Assembly: GCA_006218025.1 (NCBI GenBank) | Contig: VBWA01000014.1 | Location: 1-64,000, forward strand | Source: Rhodocyclaceae bacterium | Lineage (GTDB): Bacteria; Pseudomonadota; Gammaproteobacteria; Burkholderiales; Rhodocyclaceae | DNA: 64,000 nucleotides | Direction of reading: 5' to 3' | Part shown: positions 30,413 to 39,013 of the stretch, piece after piece | How the letters are laid out: each line of letters begins with the position of its first letter | Position numbering within the stretch: the first letter of the stretch is position 1 | Position numbers and translations under genes: made by a program | The notes under the pieces: model-generated | The model's input: only the letters and a program-made list of their open reading frames with translations | Database searches by the model: none | Told to the model about the DNA's origin: nothing

Positions 30413-31384
30413 ATGCAAGGCCGACGCCAACGCGAGCTAGGAATCCAGGCGCTGCTCGCGGCAGCGCTGCTGGCCGTGCTCTGGTGGCTGCTCGACGTCA
30501 CCGCCGCCAACATGGCCGAGCGCGGCATTCGCAGCGGCTTCGACTTCCTGACGGAGCCCGCCGGCTTCGCCATTGGCGAAAGCCTGCTGCCCTTCGATTC
30601 GGCCGACAGCACGCTGCTGGCGCTGGCCGCGGGGCTGGCCAACACCCTGCGCGTGGCATTGCCGGCAATCCTCATCAGCACCCTGCTCGGCACCCTGATC
30701 GGCCTCGGCCGGCTGTCGACCAATCTGCTGCTGCGCGGGCTGTGCACCGCCTACGTCGAAACCCTGCGCAACGTGCCGCTGCTGCTGCAATTGCTGGCGT
30801 GGTACTTCGTGGTGACCGACCTGCTGCCGCTGGCGAGCGAAGCGCTCCAACTCACGCCGCATGTCTTCCTCAGCAAGAGCGGTCTGTCCCTGCCGTGGTT
30901 CGGTGGCGACGGCAGTCTGATCGACCTGCCGCTGCGCGGTGACATGGGCATCGTCGGCGGTGCCGCGCTGACGCCCGAATTCCTTGCCCTGCTGCTGGGC
31001 TTGAGTCTCTACACCGCGGCCTATGTCGCCGAAACGGTGCGCGCCGGGATCCAGTCGGTGCCGCGCGGACAGAGCGATGCGGCGCTGGCGCTGGGACTGA
31101 CACGGGCGCAGCTGTTCCGCCTCGTGCTGCTGCCGCAAGCGCTGCGCAGCATCATCCCGCCGCTGACCAACCAGCATCTGAGCCTGACCAAGAACGCCTC
31201 GCTGGCCGTCGCCATCGGCTATCCCGATCTGGTGTCGGTGGCCAACACGACGCTCAACCAGACCGGCCGCGCCGCCGAATGCATCGCCCTGATCATGGCG
31301 GTGTATCTGATTCTCTCGCTGCTCACCGCCTGGCTCAGCGCCTGGCTCGAGCGCCGCAGCGGACGGTGGGCAGAGCGCTCATGA
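30413..31384 (+). CDS. aapQ: general L-amino acid ABC transporter permease AapQ
   Basis: A 323-residue His/Glu/Gln/Arg-type permease with multiple hydrophobic segments, the N-terminal TMD signature GLANTLRVALPAILISTLLG, and the EAA loop SVPRGQSDAALALGLTRAQL followed by LPQALRSIIPPLTN. The ATG at 30413 is preceded by the dispersed repeat, not by a clear ribosome-binding site, so upstream non-ATG starts are possible. The stop overlaps the aapM start. Confidence 0.9.
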   Translation: MQGRRQRELGIQALLAAALLAVLWWLLDVTAANMAERGIRSGFDFLTEPAGFAIGESLLPFDSADSTLLALAAGLANTLRVALPAILISTLLGTLIGLGRLSTNLLLRGLCTAYVETLRNVPLLLQLLAWYFVVTDLLPLASEALQLTPHVFLSKSGLSLPWFGGDGSLIDLPLRGDMGIVGGAALTPEFLALLLGLSLYTAAYVAETVRAGIQSVPRGQSDAALALGLTRAQLFRLVLLPQALRSIIPPLTNQHLSLTKNASLAVAIGYPDLVSVANTTLNQTGRAAECIALIMAVYLILSLLTAWLSAWLERRSGRWAERS

Positions 31385-32448
31385 ATCAGATCGCCGCAAC
31401 CCAGGCTTGGCTGCGCCGCAACCTGTTTTCCGACGCCTTCAGCGGCCTGACGACGCTGCTGCTGTTGGGCGGCGCCGTCTACTGGCTGCCCGGGCTGATC
31501 GACTGGATGCTGCTGCAGGCCGTGTTCGAGCCGGACGCCGCAGCCTGCCAAACCGTGAATCATGCCGGTGCCTGCTGGGGCGTGGTGGCCGAGAAATACC
31601 GCTTCATTCTTTTCGGCCGCTATCCCCATGCCGAGCAGTGGCGGCCGCTGCTGGCGACCGCGCTGCTACTTGCGGTGATCTTCGCCAGCGGGATGCGCCT
31701 GCTGAACCGAAAATTCCTGCTGACGGCGTGGGCGCTGGCCCTGCCGGCCTTCTTCATTCTGATGGGCGGCGGCAGCTTCGGCCTGACGCCGGTCGGCAGC
31801 GACCAATGGGGCGGCTTGCCGCTGACGCTGCTGCTGGCCACCATGGGCATGCTGCTGGCCTTTCCGCTGGCGATCATGGTCGCCCTCGGACGGCAATCGG
31901 GACTGCCGCTGTTGCGCGGCCTATGCACGCTCTACGTTGAACTGGTGCGCGGCGTGCCGTTGATTTCGGTGCTGTTCCTCGCCTCGTTCCTGTTTCCCAT
32001 CATCCTGCCGCAAGGATTCTCGATCGACGTGCTGCTGCGCGTCCAGGCCGGCATCGTGCTGTTCGCCGCGGCCTACCTGTCGGAAACCATACGCGGCGGC
32101 CTGCAGGCGGTGCCCGGCGGCCAGCATGACGCGGCGGCGGCGCTGGGCCTCGGCCGCTGGCAGGCGATGCGCTGGATCATTCTGCCGCAGGCGCTGCGAG
32201 CCGTGGTTCCATCGATGATGAACAGCGCGGTCAGCGTCTTCAAGGACACCTCGCTGGTGACCGTGGTCAGCCTCTACGAGTTGACCGGATCGCTCTCGCT
32301 GGCGCTGGCCGGCGATGCCGAATGGCGCTCCTTCCATCTCGAAGGTTATCTGTTCATCGGCGGGATCTACTGGATCGGCTGCTACTCAATGTCGCGCTTC
32401 AGTCGTGGCATGGAGTCAAAAGTCGGCGCTGGCGCTACGGCGATGTGA
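31381..32448 (+). CDS. aapM: general L-amino acid ABC transporter permease AapM
   Basis: A 355-residue permease partner of AapQ: N-terminal helices, TMD with LYVELVRGVPLISVLFLASF, and the EAA loop AVPGGQHDAAAALGLGRWQAM then LPQALRAVVPSMMN. Its last residues (KVGAGATAM) are encoded by a dispersed-repeat copy appended after SRFSRGMESK. No ATPase gene (aapP) follows; the next DNA is a cysK remnant on the other strand. Confidence 0.9.
   Translation: MNQIAATQAWLRRNLFSDAFSGLTTLLLLGGAVYWLPGLIDWMLLQAVFEPDAAACQTVNHAGACWGVVAEKYRFILFGRYPHAEQWRPLLATALLLAVIFASGMRLLNRKFLLTAWALALPAFFILMGGGSFGLTPVGSDQWGGLPLTLLLATMGMLLAFPLAIMVALGRQSGLPLLRGLCTLYVELVRGVPLISVLFLASFLFPIILPQGFSIDVLLRVQAGIVLFAAAYLSETIRGGLQAVPGGQHDAAAALGLGRWQAMRWIILPQALRAVVPSMMNSAVSVFKDTSLVTVVSLYELTGSLSLALAGDAEWRSFHLEGYLFIGGIYWIGCYSMSRFSRGMESKVGAGATAM
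32421..32442 (+). repeat. 22-bp dispersed repeat, copy 5 (3' end of aapM)
   Basis: AGTCGGCGCTGG, then CGCT, then ACGGCG. Sense to aapM; encodes VGAGATA just before the stop codon. Confidence 0.8.
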
Positions 32449-32463
32449 AGCCCGTGTGGAGCC

Positions 32464-32973
32464 TCAGCCCTCCAGATGCTGATACAAGACCGTCGACAGA
32501 TAGCGCTCGCCGAAGGACGGAATGATCACCACCACCAGCTTGCCCTTGTTCTCCGGCCGCTTCGCCACTTCCAGCGCGGCCCACACAGCGGCGCCCGATG
32601 AAATGCCGACCAGCAGACCCTCTGTCGTCGCCAGGCTGCGCGCGGTATTCAGTGCATCGTCGTTCTTGACGCGCACCACTTCGTCGTAGACTTTTGTGTT
32701 GAGAATCTCTGGAATGAAATCGGCGCAGATGCCCTGATCGAGAATGATGGTGTCCGCCTTGATCCTGCCCGCCCTTTCGGCGGCATCGAGCATCGCCACG
32801 GCGATGCGGTCCTTGACGCTGTGGGCCGGATTGAAGAACTCCAGCTTCAGCGCGATGGTGGCCGCATTTTCAAACCCCGTCCCGACACTCATCCGGTTGA
32901 GGCGCACCAGCGGGGTATTGCCGATCAGTTCGGCGACGTTGTTGGCGATCTCCAATGCATCTGCTCCATGCAT
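32464..32973 (-). pseudogene. cysK: cysteine synthase (cysK) with large internal deletion
   Basis: The 169 codons begin like O-acetylserine sulfhydrylase ([18 protein letters not shown], then [11 protein letters not shown] with the PLP lysine). At about 32736 they jump from ADTIILD to [20 protein letters not shown], which belongs near residue 220 of the family. About 130-140 residues are missing, including the substrate loop (usually TSGNTG) and the phosphate-binding GTGGT. The C-terminus is intact and the frame stays open. It cannot be an active synthase. It lies next to an IS remnant, which may have caused the loss. Confidence 0.85.
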
Positions 32974-33079
32974 TCAATGGGTTCGCCAGCGGAATTCGTT
33001 GCCACTTTGACATATTTCTGACGTAGCGTGCCGTTGGATTTGCCACCCATTGGGCACTGCTCAAGACCCGGCACCCGCC

Positions 33080-33222
33080 GTGAGGCCGCCCAAGCGGGTC
33101 GGCATGCCCAAGATGATTTTGAACCCGTCTTGGAAGTCATACGCTCTCAGATCGAGCCAATGAAGAAATCTGCCAGGACGCCACGCGGCCACCGCGAACT
33201 GATCCTCGACCATGTTCGATAG
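33080..33222 (+). mobile_element. 3' remnant of an ISL3-like transposase
   Basis: The frame ending at 33222 reads RSQIEPMKKSARTPRGHREL and ILDHVR, resembling the conserved RSRIEPMKK...HRELLLNWFRAKG stretch of ISL3-family transposases and stopping where the family continues. No complete transposase or terminal repeats are visible. Together with the damaged cysK it marks a scar of past insertion. The segment 32974-33079 holds no gene I can recognise. Confidence 0.45.
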
Positions 33223-33630
33223 CTATTCGCAAGTGCCGCTGTAGATCAGATTGCCGTAATCGGTTGCCCAGAAGGGCTTCCGGACCGGCTTGATCTGTTC
33301 TCTGACATAAATGTACCTGACCCATACATTGGGCGGCGGCAGCACAATCATCTGCTTGTACGAATCAACGTCGCTGCCGCGATCCAGAATCCTGATCTCC
33401 ATGTTCGGGCCGGTGGTAAAGGGTTGGCCGATCACCTGCCCCGTTCGTCTGTCGATGGCAAAGGTCTTGCCGACCAGGTTTGCGAACGCACCCCCATGCG
33501 CCGCGAAGCTTCCAGTCATTCCCAGTTCCTGAATCGCGGCAATCGTGCAGACATATCCGGCGGGACCGGCATTTGCCTGGCTCGCGCTGCATGCCGCAAT
33601 GACCAGCGCCGCACAAATTCTGTTCTTCAT
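33223..33630 (-). CDS. secreted hypothetical protein
   Basis: A 135-residue protein with a signal peptide (RICAALVIAACSASQANA, cleavage ANA-G). The mature part contains YVCTIAAIQELG, KTFAIDRRTGQVIGQPFT and a C-terminal IYSGTCE; the two cysteines may form a disulfide. The ATG at 33630 has GGCAGG upstream. I do not recognise a functional family. It follows the phosphatase gene on the same strand after 43 bases, and its 3' end abuts the IS remnant. Confidence 0.65.
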   Translation of the reverse strand: MKNRICAALVIAACSASQANAGPAGYVCTIAAIQELGMTGSFAAHGGAFANLVGKTFAIDRRTGQVIGQPFTTGPNMEIRILDRGSDVDSYKQMIVLPPPNVWVRYIYVREQIKPVRKPFWATDYGNLIYSGTCE

Positions 33631-33673
33631 TTTCCTGCCCCTTCTCAACCGTGCTCCGCGCCAGTTTTCTTCC

Positions 33674-34264
33674 TCACACGGGGCGAATCGATTCTTCCGT
33701 GACCTCGAGCCACAGACATTCGCCGTTCTTGCGTTTCATGTTGAGGATAGTACTGCGCGGCCGGTTCGCGATATGCCGGGTAATCACATCCATGACCCAG
33801 CCATGCGTAATCACCAGGATGCGCTTGCCGGCATTCGGCCGGGCGATGCATGCGATCGCGTCGAGCACGCGATCGGCGAATTCATCCATCGACTCGCCCT
33901 CCTCGAAATCGATCGCAGGATTCCGCTTGAGGATCTGCTGCAGCAGCACCGGATTCAGGTCCGCAAGTTCCGACTTCGGAATGCCCTGAATGACCCCGAA
34001 ATTCCTCTCCTTCAATCCGTCGTGGCACTCGGGGGGATCCAGCCGCAGCGAACGGGCGATGATCTCCGCGGTTTCGCGCGAACGGATCAAGGGGCTCGAA
34101 TATACCTTCGAAAACTTCGCATGGGAAAAGCCGCCGACCAGCTCGTAAGCTTGCCGTCGCCCCTGATCGTTGATAGGAACATCGGTCCAGCCCTGGAGGA
34201 TTCCCGCGATGTTCCAGTCGGTTTCGCCATGACGGGCGACGCAGACGTAGGCGGGAACACTCAT
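33674..34264 (-). CDS. histidine phosphatase family protein
   Basis: A 196-residue member of the phosphoglycerate-mutase-like superfamily. The catalytic motif ARHGETDWN is at about residues 10-18, followed by QGWTDVPIND, SSPLIRSRETAEI, the acid/base region LKERNFGVIQG and the second histidine in VITHGWVMD. A phosphatase rather than a mutase is likely; the substrate is unknown. It follows the MaoC-like gene by 33 bases. Confidence 0.87.
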   Translation of the reverse strand: MSVPAYVCVARHGETDWNIAGILQGWTDVPINDQGRRQAYELVGGFSHAKFSKVYSSPLIRSRETAEIIARSLRLDPPECHDGLKERNFGVIQGIPKSELADLNPVLLQQILKRNPAIDFEEGESMDEFADRVLDAIACIARPNAGKRILVITHGWVMDVITRHIANRPRSTILNMKRKNGECLWLEVTEESIRPV

Positions 34265-34297
34265 GTTGATGCAGCCATCAAGAAAGCCACAGGCCGC

Positions 34298-34759
34298 CTA
34301 GAAATACCAGCGGGTCACCATCTCCGCCGCGCAGGCCGGCTTGTCGCTGCCCTCGATTTCGATGACCGCCTGCCATACGATTTGTGCGCCGCCGGTGATT
34401 TCCTCCACCGCACCCAGCACAAACTTCGCGCGCACCCGGCTACCGACTTTCACCGGTGAAGCAAAGCGCACGCGATTGAGGCCGTAGTTCACGGCGAGCC
34501 TGACGCCCTCGATGGCAATGCATTCCTGGGCGAACTTGGCCAGCAGCGACAAGGTAAGGTAGCCGTGCGCGATCGGCCCGCCAAAAGGCGATTCGCGCTT
34601 CGCCCGTTCGACGTCGACATGTATCCATTGCTGGTCGCCCGTCACTTGTGCGAAGGCATTCACGCGCTCCTGTTCGATGGGCAACCAGTCGCTGACACCG
34701 ACCTCCTGCCCGATCCTGGCTTTGGCATCTGCGATGCCGGAAAAACGCGTCGATTTCAT
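34298..34759 (-). CDS. MaoC-family hydratase/dehydratase
   Basis: A 153-residue hotdog-fold (R)-hydratase-like protein. Active-site Asp and His lie in VTGDQQWIHVDVERAK, followed by GGPIAHGYLTLSLLAKF, the hallmark of MaoC dehydratases that hydrate enoyl-CoA. AAGGGGGGGTC directly precedes the ATG. The start is only 14 bases after the CCA end of tRNA-Arg, so the gene is probably expressed from the tRNA promoter. Confidence 0.88.
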   Translation of the reverse strand: MKSTRFSGIADAKARIGQEVGVSDWLPIEQERVNAFAQVTGDQQWIHVDVERAKRESPFGGPIAHGYLTLSLLAKFAQECIAIEGVRLAVNYGLNRVRFASPVKVGSRVRAKFVLGAVEEITGGAQIVWQAVIEIEGSDKPACAAEMVTRWYF

Positions 34760-34773
34760 GACCCCCCCTTGGA

Positions 34774-34851
34774 TGGTCCGCCCGACAGGACTCGAACCTG
34801 TTACCCCCGGCTTAGAAGGCCGGTGCTCTATCCAGATGAGCTACGGGCGGA
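34774..34851 (-). tRNA. tRNA-Arg (TCT)
   Basis: Acceptor TCCGCCC pairs with GGGCGGA, anticodon TCT in GGCCTTCTAAGCC, T arm GGTTCGAGTCC, CCA encoded. The maoC-like gene follows closely on the same strand. Confidence 0.95.
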
Positions 34852-34949
34852 TGTGCTGCGACCGCGTCGAGCGAGTTTAGCGCAGGACGGAACAAATAGC
34901 GTTCCGCGGGGCATAATTGCAAAGTTCCCGCCCCTATCCGCCTACCTTC

Positions 34950-35180
34950 ATGGCAACTGACGCTACTTATTGCTACCACTGCCGCACGCATCACCCGCGC
35001 AACGAAATGCGGCTGATCGTCACCAAGACCGGCAAGCGCTGGCGCTGCATCCGCAGCATCGAAGCCACGCAGCAAGGTGCGGAAGCGCGCGAAGCCTACG
35101 GGCGCCAGGTGTCCGAGATCAACAAGGCCGAATCCAAGAGCCGGGCTCAGCGGCTGAACAATCTCCTTCAGGAAAAGTAG
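34950..35180 (+). CDS. small conserved protein with CxxC pair
   Basis: A 76-residue basic protein beginning MATDATYCYHCRTHHPRNEM, with a Cys-x2-Cys pair and a later WRCIRS cysteine that could form a small zinc site. The rest is predicted helical and charged. It lies 5 bases upstream of the HNH nuclease gene, so the two are likely co-expressed. I do not recognise a function. Confidence 0.65.
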   Translation: MATDATYCYHCRTHHPRNEMRLIVTKTGKRWRCIRSIEATQQGAEAREAYGRQVSEINKAESKSRAQRLNNLLQEK

Positions 35181-35185
35181 GCCGC

Positions 35186-35560
35186 ATGAAAGCCGGCAAC
35201 CCGGGCAAGCTCGACCGCATCGTCGCCGACGCACGCCGCTACGCCGAAACCCGAGAACAGGGTTACCGCGAACAAGCCCTGAAAATCTATCCCTGGATCT
35301 GCGGCCGCTGCGCCCGCGAATTTACGCGCACCAACTTGCGCGAGCTGACAGTGCATCACCGCGATCACAACCACAGCAACAACCCGCCCAACGGCAGCAA
35401 CTGGGAATTGCTGTGCCTCTATTGCCACGACAACGAGCATCAACGACAACTGGAAGCCGCAGGCGGCGCCACGGAAGTCGGCGCTGGCGGTACGGCGGCA
35501 ACACATTCGCCGTTCGCCAATCTGAAGGCGATGCTAGGAGACAAAGACCAAGCCTCCTAA
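35186..35560 (+). CDS. HNH nuclease YajD-like
   Basis: A 124-residue HNH endonuclease-fold protein. The motif is split as CGRCAREF, then LTVHHRDHNHSNNPPNGSNWE, then LLCLYCHDNEHQ, giving two CxxC zinc pairs and the catalytic histidines. It corresponds to YajD. A dispersed-repeat copy near the C-terminus encodes EVGAGGTAA, extending the tail. The biological target of YajD proteins is unknown. Confidence 0.85.
   Translation: MKAGNPGKLDRIVADARRYAETREQGYREQALKIYPWICGRCAREFTRTNLRELTVHHRDHNHSNNPPNGSNWELLCLYCHDNEHQRQLEAAGGATEVGAGGTAATHSPFANLKAMLGDKDQAS
35476..35497 (+). repeat. 22-bp dispersed repeat, copy 6 (inside yajD-like gene)
   Basis: AGTCGGCGCTGG, then CGGT, then ACGGCG. Sense to the gene, encoding VGAGGTA in the C-terminal tail beyond the HNH domain. 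Confidence 0.8.
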
Positions 35561-35626
35561 ACCCCAAATGCCCGGAACCGGTCCATCAAGGTCTGGCTGG
35601 ATTGTTGGCGCAGCAGAATAGCCGAT

Positions 35627-35662
35627 AAAAAAAAGGGTTTCGGTCTTTCGACGGAAACCCTT
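35627..35662 (-). terminator. intrinsic terminator after tRNA-Pro
   Basis: On the minus strand an AAGGGTTTC/GAAACCCTT stem is followed by a run of about nine T. It lies 10 bases past the tRNA-Pro 3' end. Confidence 0.9.
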
Positions 35663-35671
35663 GGGATCAAC

Positions 35672-35749
35672 TGGTCGGGGTGGAGGGATTCGAACTCTCG
35701 ACATCTTGCTCCCAAAGCAAGCGCGCTACCGGGCTGCGCCACACCCCGA
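35672..35749 (-). tRNA. tRNA-Pro (TGG)
   Basis: Acceptor TCGGGGT pairs with ACCCCGA, anticodon TGG in GCTTTGGGAGC, T arm AGTTCGAATCC, CCA encoded. It has its own promoter and terminator. Confidence 0.95.
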
Positions 35750-35757
35750 ACCTGCCG

Positions 35758-35787
35758 ATTTTACCGAACCCTGCCCATGGCGGTCAA
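35758..35787 (-). promoter_or_regulatory. tRNA-Pro promoter
   Basis: Minus-strand -35 TTGACC (35782-35787) and -10 TAAAAT (35758-35763), 18 bases apart, ending 8 bases upstream of the tRNA 5' end. Confidence 0.7.
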
Positions 35788-35804
35788 TCGCATAACGAAA
35801 TGCC

Positions 35805-36311
35805 ATGTCAAAAAACATCGACTTGCAGTCGTCCCGCGTTTCGTTTATAAAGCCGGTTCTCCGAAAATACGGACTCTCCGCGATGGCTGAAGATCTGCTG
35901 CACAAGAAACAATTCCCGCCCTATACCCCGAAGAAGGGTGAGGACTACATGAGCTCGAAGCAACTTGCTCACTTTCGCGAGATCCTGGCGTCCCTCAAGG
36001 ACGAGCTGAGCGAGGACATCGAGCGCACCGTACATACCATGCAGGACGAGGCCACCGTGTTCGCCGATCCGAATGATCGCGCCAGCCAGGAATCCGACAT
36101 TGCCCTCGAACTGCGCAACCGCGACCGAGAGCGAAAACTGATCAAGAAGATCGACGAATCCATTGCGCGCATCGAAAGCGGCGAGTATGGATACTGCGAT
36201 TCCTGCGGCGTCGAGATCGGTCTCAAGCGCTTGGAAGCACGCCCGACGGCGACGCTGTGCATCGACTGCAAGACACTGGAGGAGCACCGCGAAAAACAGG
36301 TCGGTAAGTAG
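35805..36311 (+). CDS. dksA: RNA polymerase-binding transcription factor DksA
   Basis: A DksA/TraR-type factor that binds the RNA polymerase secondary channel and acts with ppGpp. A coiled-coil region carries ATVFADPNDRASQESDIALE (the acidic tip), and the zinc finger reads YCDSCGVEIG, then LCIDCKTLEEH. From this ATG the protein has 168 residues; an internal ATG at 35883 would give 142, closer to the usual length, so the start is uncertain. A bidirectional terminator follows. Confidence 0.92.
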   Translation: MSKNIDLQSSRVSFIKPVLRKYGLSAMAEDLLHKKQFPPYTPKKGEDYMSSKQLAHFREILASLKDELSEDIERTVHTMQDEATVFADPNDRASQESDIALELRNRDRERKLIKKIDESIARIESGEYGYCDSCGVEIGLKRLEARPTATLCIDCKTLEEHREKQVGK

Positions 36312-36340
36312 GCCGCCTGCGAGCGCGAATGCGCCGGCAA

Positions 36341-36372
36341 ACAAAAAAGGACGCCGCGGCGTCCTTTTTTGT
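36341..36372. terminator. bidirectional terminator between dksA and pnp
   Basis: A run of A, stem GGACGCC-GC-GGCGTCC, then a run of T; symmetrical, so it can serve both converging genes. Confidence 0.9.
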
Positions 36373-36389
36373 TGCGTCCAGACGAAACC

Positions 36390-38507
36390 CTATTCGGCAG
36401 CGGGAGCCGGTGCCGCCGCTTCTGCAGCGATGGCCTTCATCGACAAGCGCACGCGACCCTTGTCGTCCGTCTCGATGACCTTGACCTTTACCACTTGGCC
36501 TTCCTTGAGGTAATCGGCGACGGCATTGACCCGTTCGCTGGCGATCTGTGAAATATGCAGAAGCCCGTCCTTGCCCGGCAGCAGGCTCACGATGGCACCA
36601 AAATCAAGCAGGCGCAACACGGTGCCTTCATAGATACGACCGACCTCAACCTCGGCAGTAATGTCCTCGATGCGCTTCTTGGCCACCTGCGCCGCATCGG
36701 CATTCACCGACGAAATGGTGATCGAGCCGTCGTCTTCGATATCGATCACGCAGCCCGTCTCTTCGGTCAGCGCACGGATCACTGCACCGCCCTTGCCGAT
36801 CACGTCACGAATCTTCTCAGGGTTGATCTTCATGTAGATCATCCGCGGCGCAAAGGTGGAAACCTCCTCGCGATGGCCGGACATCGATGCCCGCATCTGT
36901 TCCAGGATGTGCAACCGGGCCTCTTTGGCCTGGGCCAGCGCAACTTGCATGATTTCCTTGGTGATGCCTTGAATCTTGATATCCATTTGCAGGGCAGTGA
37001 TGCCTTCTTCGGTACCCGCGACCTTGAAGTCCATGTCGCCGAGATGATCCTCGTCGCCCAGGATGTCGGTCAGCACCGCGAAACGGGGGCCATCCTTGAT
37101 CAGGCCCATGGCGATGCCCGCCACGTGAGCCTTGAGAGGCACTCCGGCATCCATCAGGGCCAGCGAGCCACCGCAGACGGAGGCCATCGACGACGAACCG
37201 TTCGACTCGGTGATCTCGGACACGACACGCATCGAATAGCCAAATTCCTCGGGCGACGGCAGCACGGCCAGCAGCGCACGCTTGGCCAGACGGCCGTGAC
37301 CGATTTCGCGACGCTTCGGCGTGCCGACGCGGCCCGTCTCACCCGTGGCATAGGGAGGCATGTTGTAGTGGAGCATGAAGCGATCACGATATTCACCTTG
37401 CAGCGCGTCGATGATCTGCTCGTCGCGGCCGGTGCCCAGGGTGGCAACCACCATCGCCTGCGTCTCGCCACGGGTAAACAGGGCCGAGCCGTGTGTACGG
37501 GGCAGCACCCCGTTGCGGATCACGATCGGGCGCACCGTGCGCGTATCGCGACCGTCGATGCGGGGTTCGCCATTGAGAATCTGGCTGCGCACGATCTTCG
37601 CTTCCAGGTCGAACACGGTGTTGCCGACGAGGTTGGAATCCGGCGCGTTTTCGACACCCTCGGTCAGGGTCGCAATGGTCTTCTTGGTAATTTCGCGGGT
37701 CTTCAGCGTACGGGCCTGCTTGCTGGTGATGCGATAGGCTTCGCGCAGTTCGGCTTCTGCCAGTTCTGCGACACGAGCGATCAGCGGCTCGTTCTTGGCG
37801 GGCGGCTGCCAGTCCCATTCCGGCTTGCCGGCAAGTTCAACCAGTTCGTTGATAGCCTTGATCGCGACCTGCATCTGCTCGTGCCCAAAGACCACGGCAC
37901 CCAGCATGATCTCTTCAGACAGCTGCTTGGCTTCGGACTCGACCATCAATACGGCCGCCTCGGTACCTGCAACCACCAGTTCCAGTTGCGTGCTTTCCAG
38001 TTGGGTCTTGGTCGGGCACAACACGTACTTGCCATCGATGTAGCCGACACGGGCAGCGCCGATCGGGCCACTGAACGGAATGCCGGAAATCGCCATGGCG
38101 GCCGAGGCGCCGAGCATTGCGGGAATGTCCGGATCGATTTCAGGGTTGCACGACATCACCGTACAGACCACCTGTACTTCGTTGTAGAACGCCTCGGGAA
38201 ACAGGGGGCGCAGCGGACGATCGATAAGGCGGCAGGTCAGGATTTCCTTTTCCGACGGACGTCCCTCGCGTTTGAAGAAGCCGCCCGGGATGCGACCGGC
38301 GGCGTAGGTCCGTTCCTGATAATCGACCGTCAGCGGGAAGAAATCCTGCCCCGGCTTGGGATTCCGCGCGCCCACCACGGTGGCCAACACGACAGTGTCT
38401 TCCATTGTGACCAGGACGGCGCCGCCAGCCTGGCGGGCGATTTCGGCAGTTTCAAGGGTAACCTTATGGTCACCGTAGGCAAAGCTCTTCTTGATCGGAT
38501 TCAGCAC
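36390..38507 (-). CDS. pnp: polyribonucleotide nucleotidyltransferase (PNPase)
   Basis: A 705-residue 3'-5' phosphorolytic exoribonuclease of the degradosome: two RNase PH-like domains ([33 protein letters not shown]), then KH ([20 protein letters not shown]) and S1 ([20 protein letters not shown]) RNA-binding domains. The GTG at 38507 is chosen because AAGGAA lies 5 bases upstream and the sequence then matches homologues ([11 protein letters not shown]). A strong hairpin lies in the leader just upstream. Confidence 0.96.
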   Translation of the reverse strand: MLNPIKKSFAYGDHKVTLETAEIARQAGGAVLVTMEDTVVLATVVGARNPKPGQDFFPLTVDYQERTYAAGRIPGGFFKREGRPSEKEILTCRLIDRPLRPLFPEAFYNEVQVVCTVMSCNPEIDPDIPAMLGASAAMAISGIPFSGPIGAARVGYIDGKYVLCPTKTQLESTQLELVVAGTEAAVLMVESEAKQLSEEIMLGAVVFGHEQMQVAIKAINELVELAGKPEWDWQPPAKNEPLIARVAELAEAELREAYRITSKQARTLKTREITKKTIATLTEGVENAPDSNLVGNTVFDLEAKIVRSQILNGEPRIDGRDTRTVRPIVIRNGVLPRTHGSALFTRGETQAMVVATLGTGRDEQIIDALQGEYRDRFMLHYNMPPYATGETGRVGTPKRREIGHGRLAKRALLAVLPSPEEFGYSMRVVSEITESNGSSSMASVCGGSLALMDAGVPLKAHVAGIAMGLIKDGPRFAVLTDILGDEDHLGDMDFKVAGTEEGITALQMDIKIQGITKEIMQVALAQAKEARLHILEQMRASMSGHREEVSTFAPRMIYMKINPEKIRDVIGKGGAVIRALTEETGCVIDIEDDGSITISSVNADAAQVAKKRIEDITAEVEVGRIYEGTVLRLLDFGAIVSLLPGKDGLLHISQIASERVNAVADYLKEGQVVKVKVIETDDKGRVRLSMKAIAAEAAAPAPAAE

Positions 38508-38523
38508 AAAAATTCCTTTCGGC

Positions 38524-38563
38524 AAAAATTAAAAGCCGGTACAGCCATCATGGCTGTACCGGC
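38524..38563 (-). promoter_or_regulatory. hairpin with T-rich tail in the rpsO-pnp intergenic leader
   Basis: A perfect 13-bp stem (GCCGGTACAGCCA with its complement, 3-base loop) followed on the minus strand by TTTTAATTTTT, ending 16 bases before the pnp GTG. It looks like an intrinsic terminator between rpsO and pnp. Its position also matches the RNase III-processed leader hairpin through which PNPase autoregulates in E. coli. Which role applies is inference. Confidence 0.75.
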
Positions 38564-38642
38564 CTGTTCAGCAAGCCTGCGCAGTATCTGGCGCAAAGCG
38601 CATCGCGCGTTGGGATGACCCGGAACAGCGCTTGTTAAAAAA

Positions 38643-38912
38643 TTACTTGCGCAGACCAAGGCGCTCGATCAGCGAACGATAGCCGTCGACGTTCTTGCGC
38701 TTGAGGTAATCCAGCAACTTGCGGCGCTGGCTGACCATCATGAGCAGACCGCGACGCGAGTGATGATCCTTGGTATGTGCCTTGAAATGACCCGTCAGGT
38801 CATTGATGCGCGCGGTGAGCAGCGCGACTTGAACTTCTGGAGAGCCGGTGTCACCCTGGGCACGCTGGTAGTCGGTGACGATCTTGGCTTTGTCGGTAGT
38901 GGAAATTGCCAT
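38643..38912 (-). CDS. rpsO: 30S ribosomal protein S15
   Basis: An 89-residue primary 16S rRNA-binding protein of the small-subunit platform, exactly the family length. It contains [39 protein letters not shown] and a C-terminal [13 protein letters not shown]-like end (here [12 protein letters not shown]). AAGGAAACC precedes the ATG. rpsO-pnp is a universally conserved pair. Confidence 0.97.
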   Translation of the reverse strand: MAISTTDKAKIVTDYQRAQGDTGSPEVQVALLTARINDLTGHFKAHTKDHHSRRGLLMMVSQRRKLLDYLKRKNVDGYRSLIERLGLRK

Positions 38913-38961
38913 TGTGGTTTCCTTGCTGATCCTGTGATATTGGGCTCTTGGAGAACCGTGG

Positions 38962-38991
38962 ATTATAGCGTTCCGGATACGATCAAATCAA
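38962..38991 (-). promoter_or_regulatory. rpsO promoter
   Basis: Minus-strand -35 TTGATT (38986-38991), 18-base spacer, -10 TATAAT (38962-38967), about 50 bases upstream of rpsO. It gives rpsO-pnp its own promoter downstream of truB. Confidence 0.72.
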
Positions 38992-39013
38992 GTAGTGAAG
39001 GCTAATTTGTCGC

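Noticed and set aside
36555-38618. Long plus-strand open frame across pnp
   Set aside because: It mirrors pnp; the His/Arg/Gln-rich composition is typical of a reverse-complement shadow.
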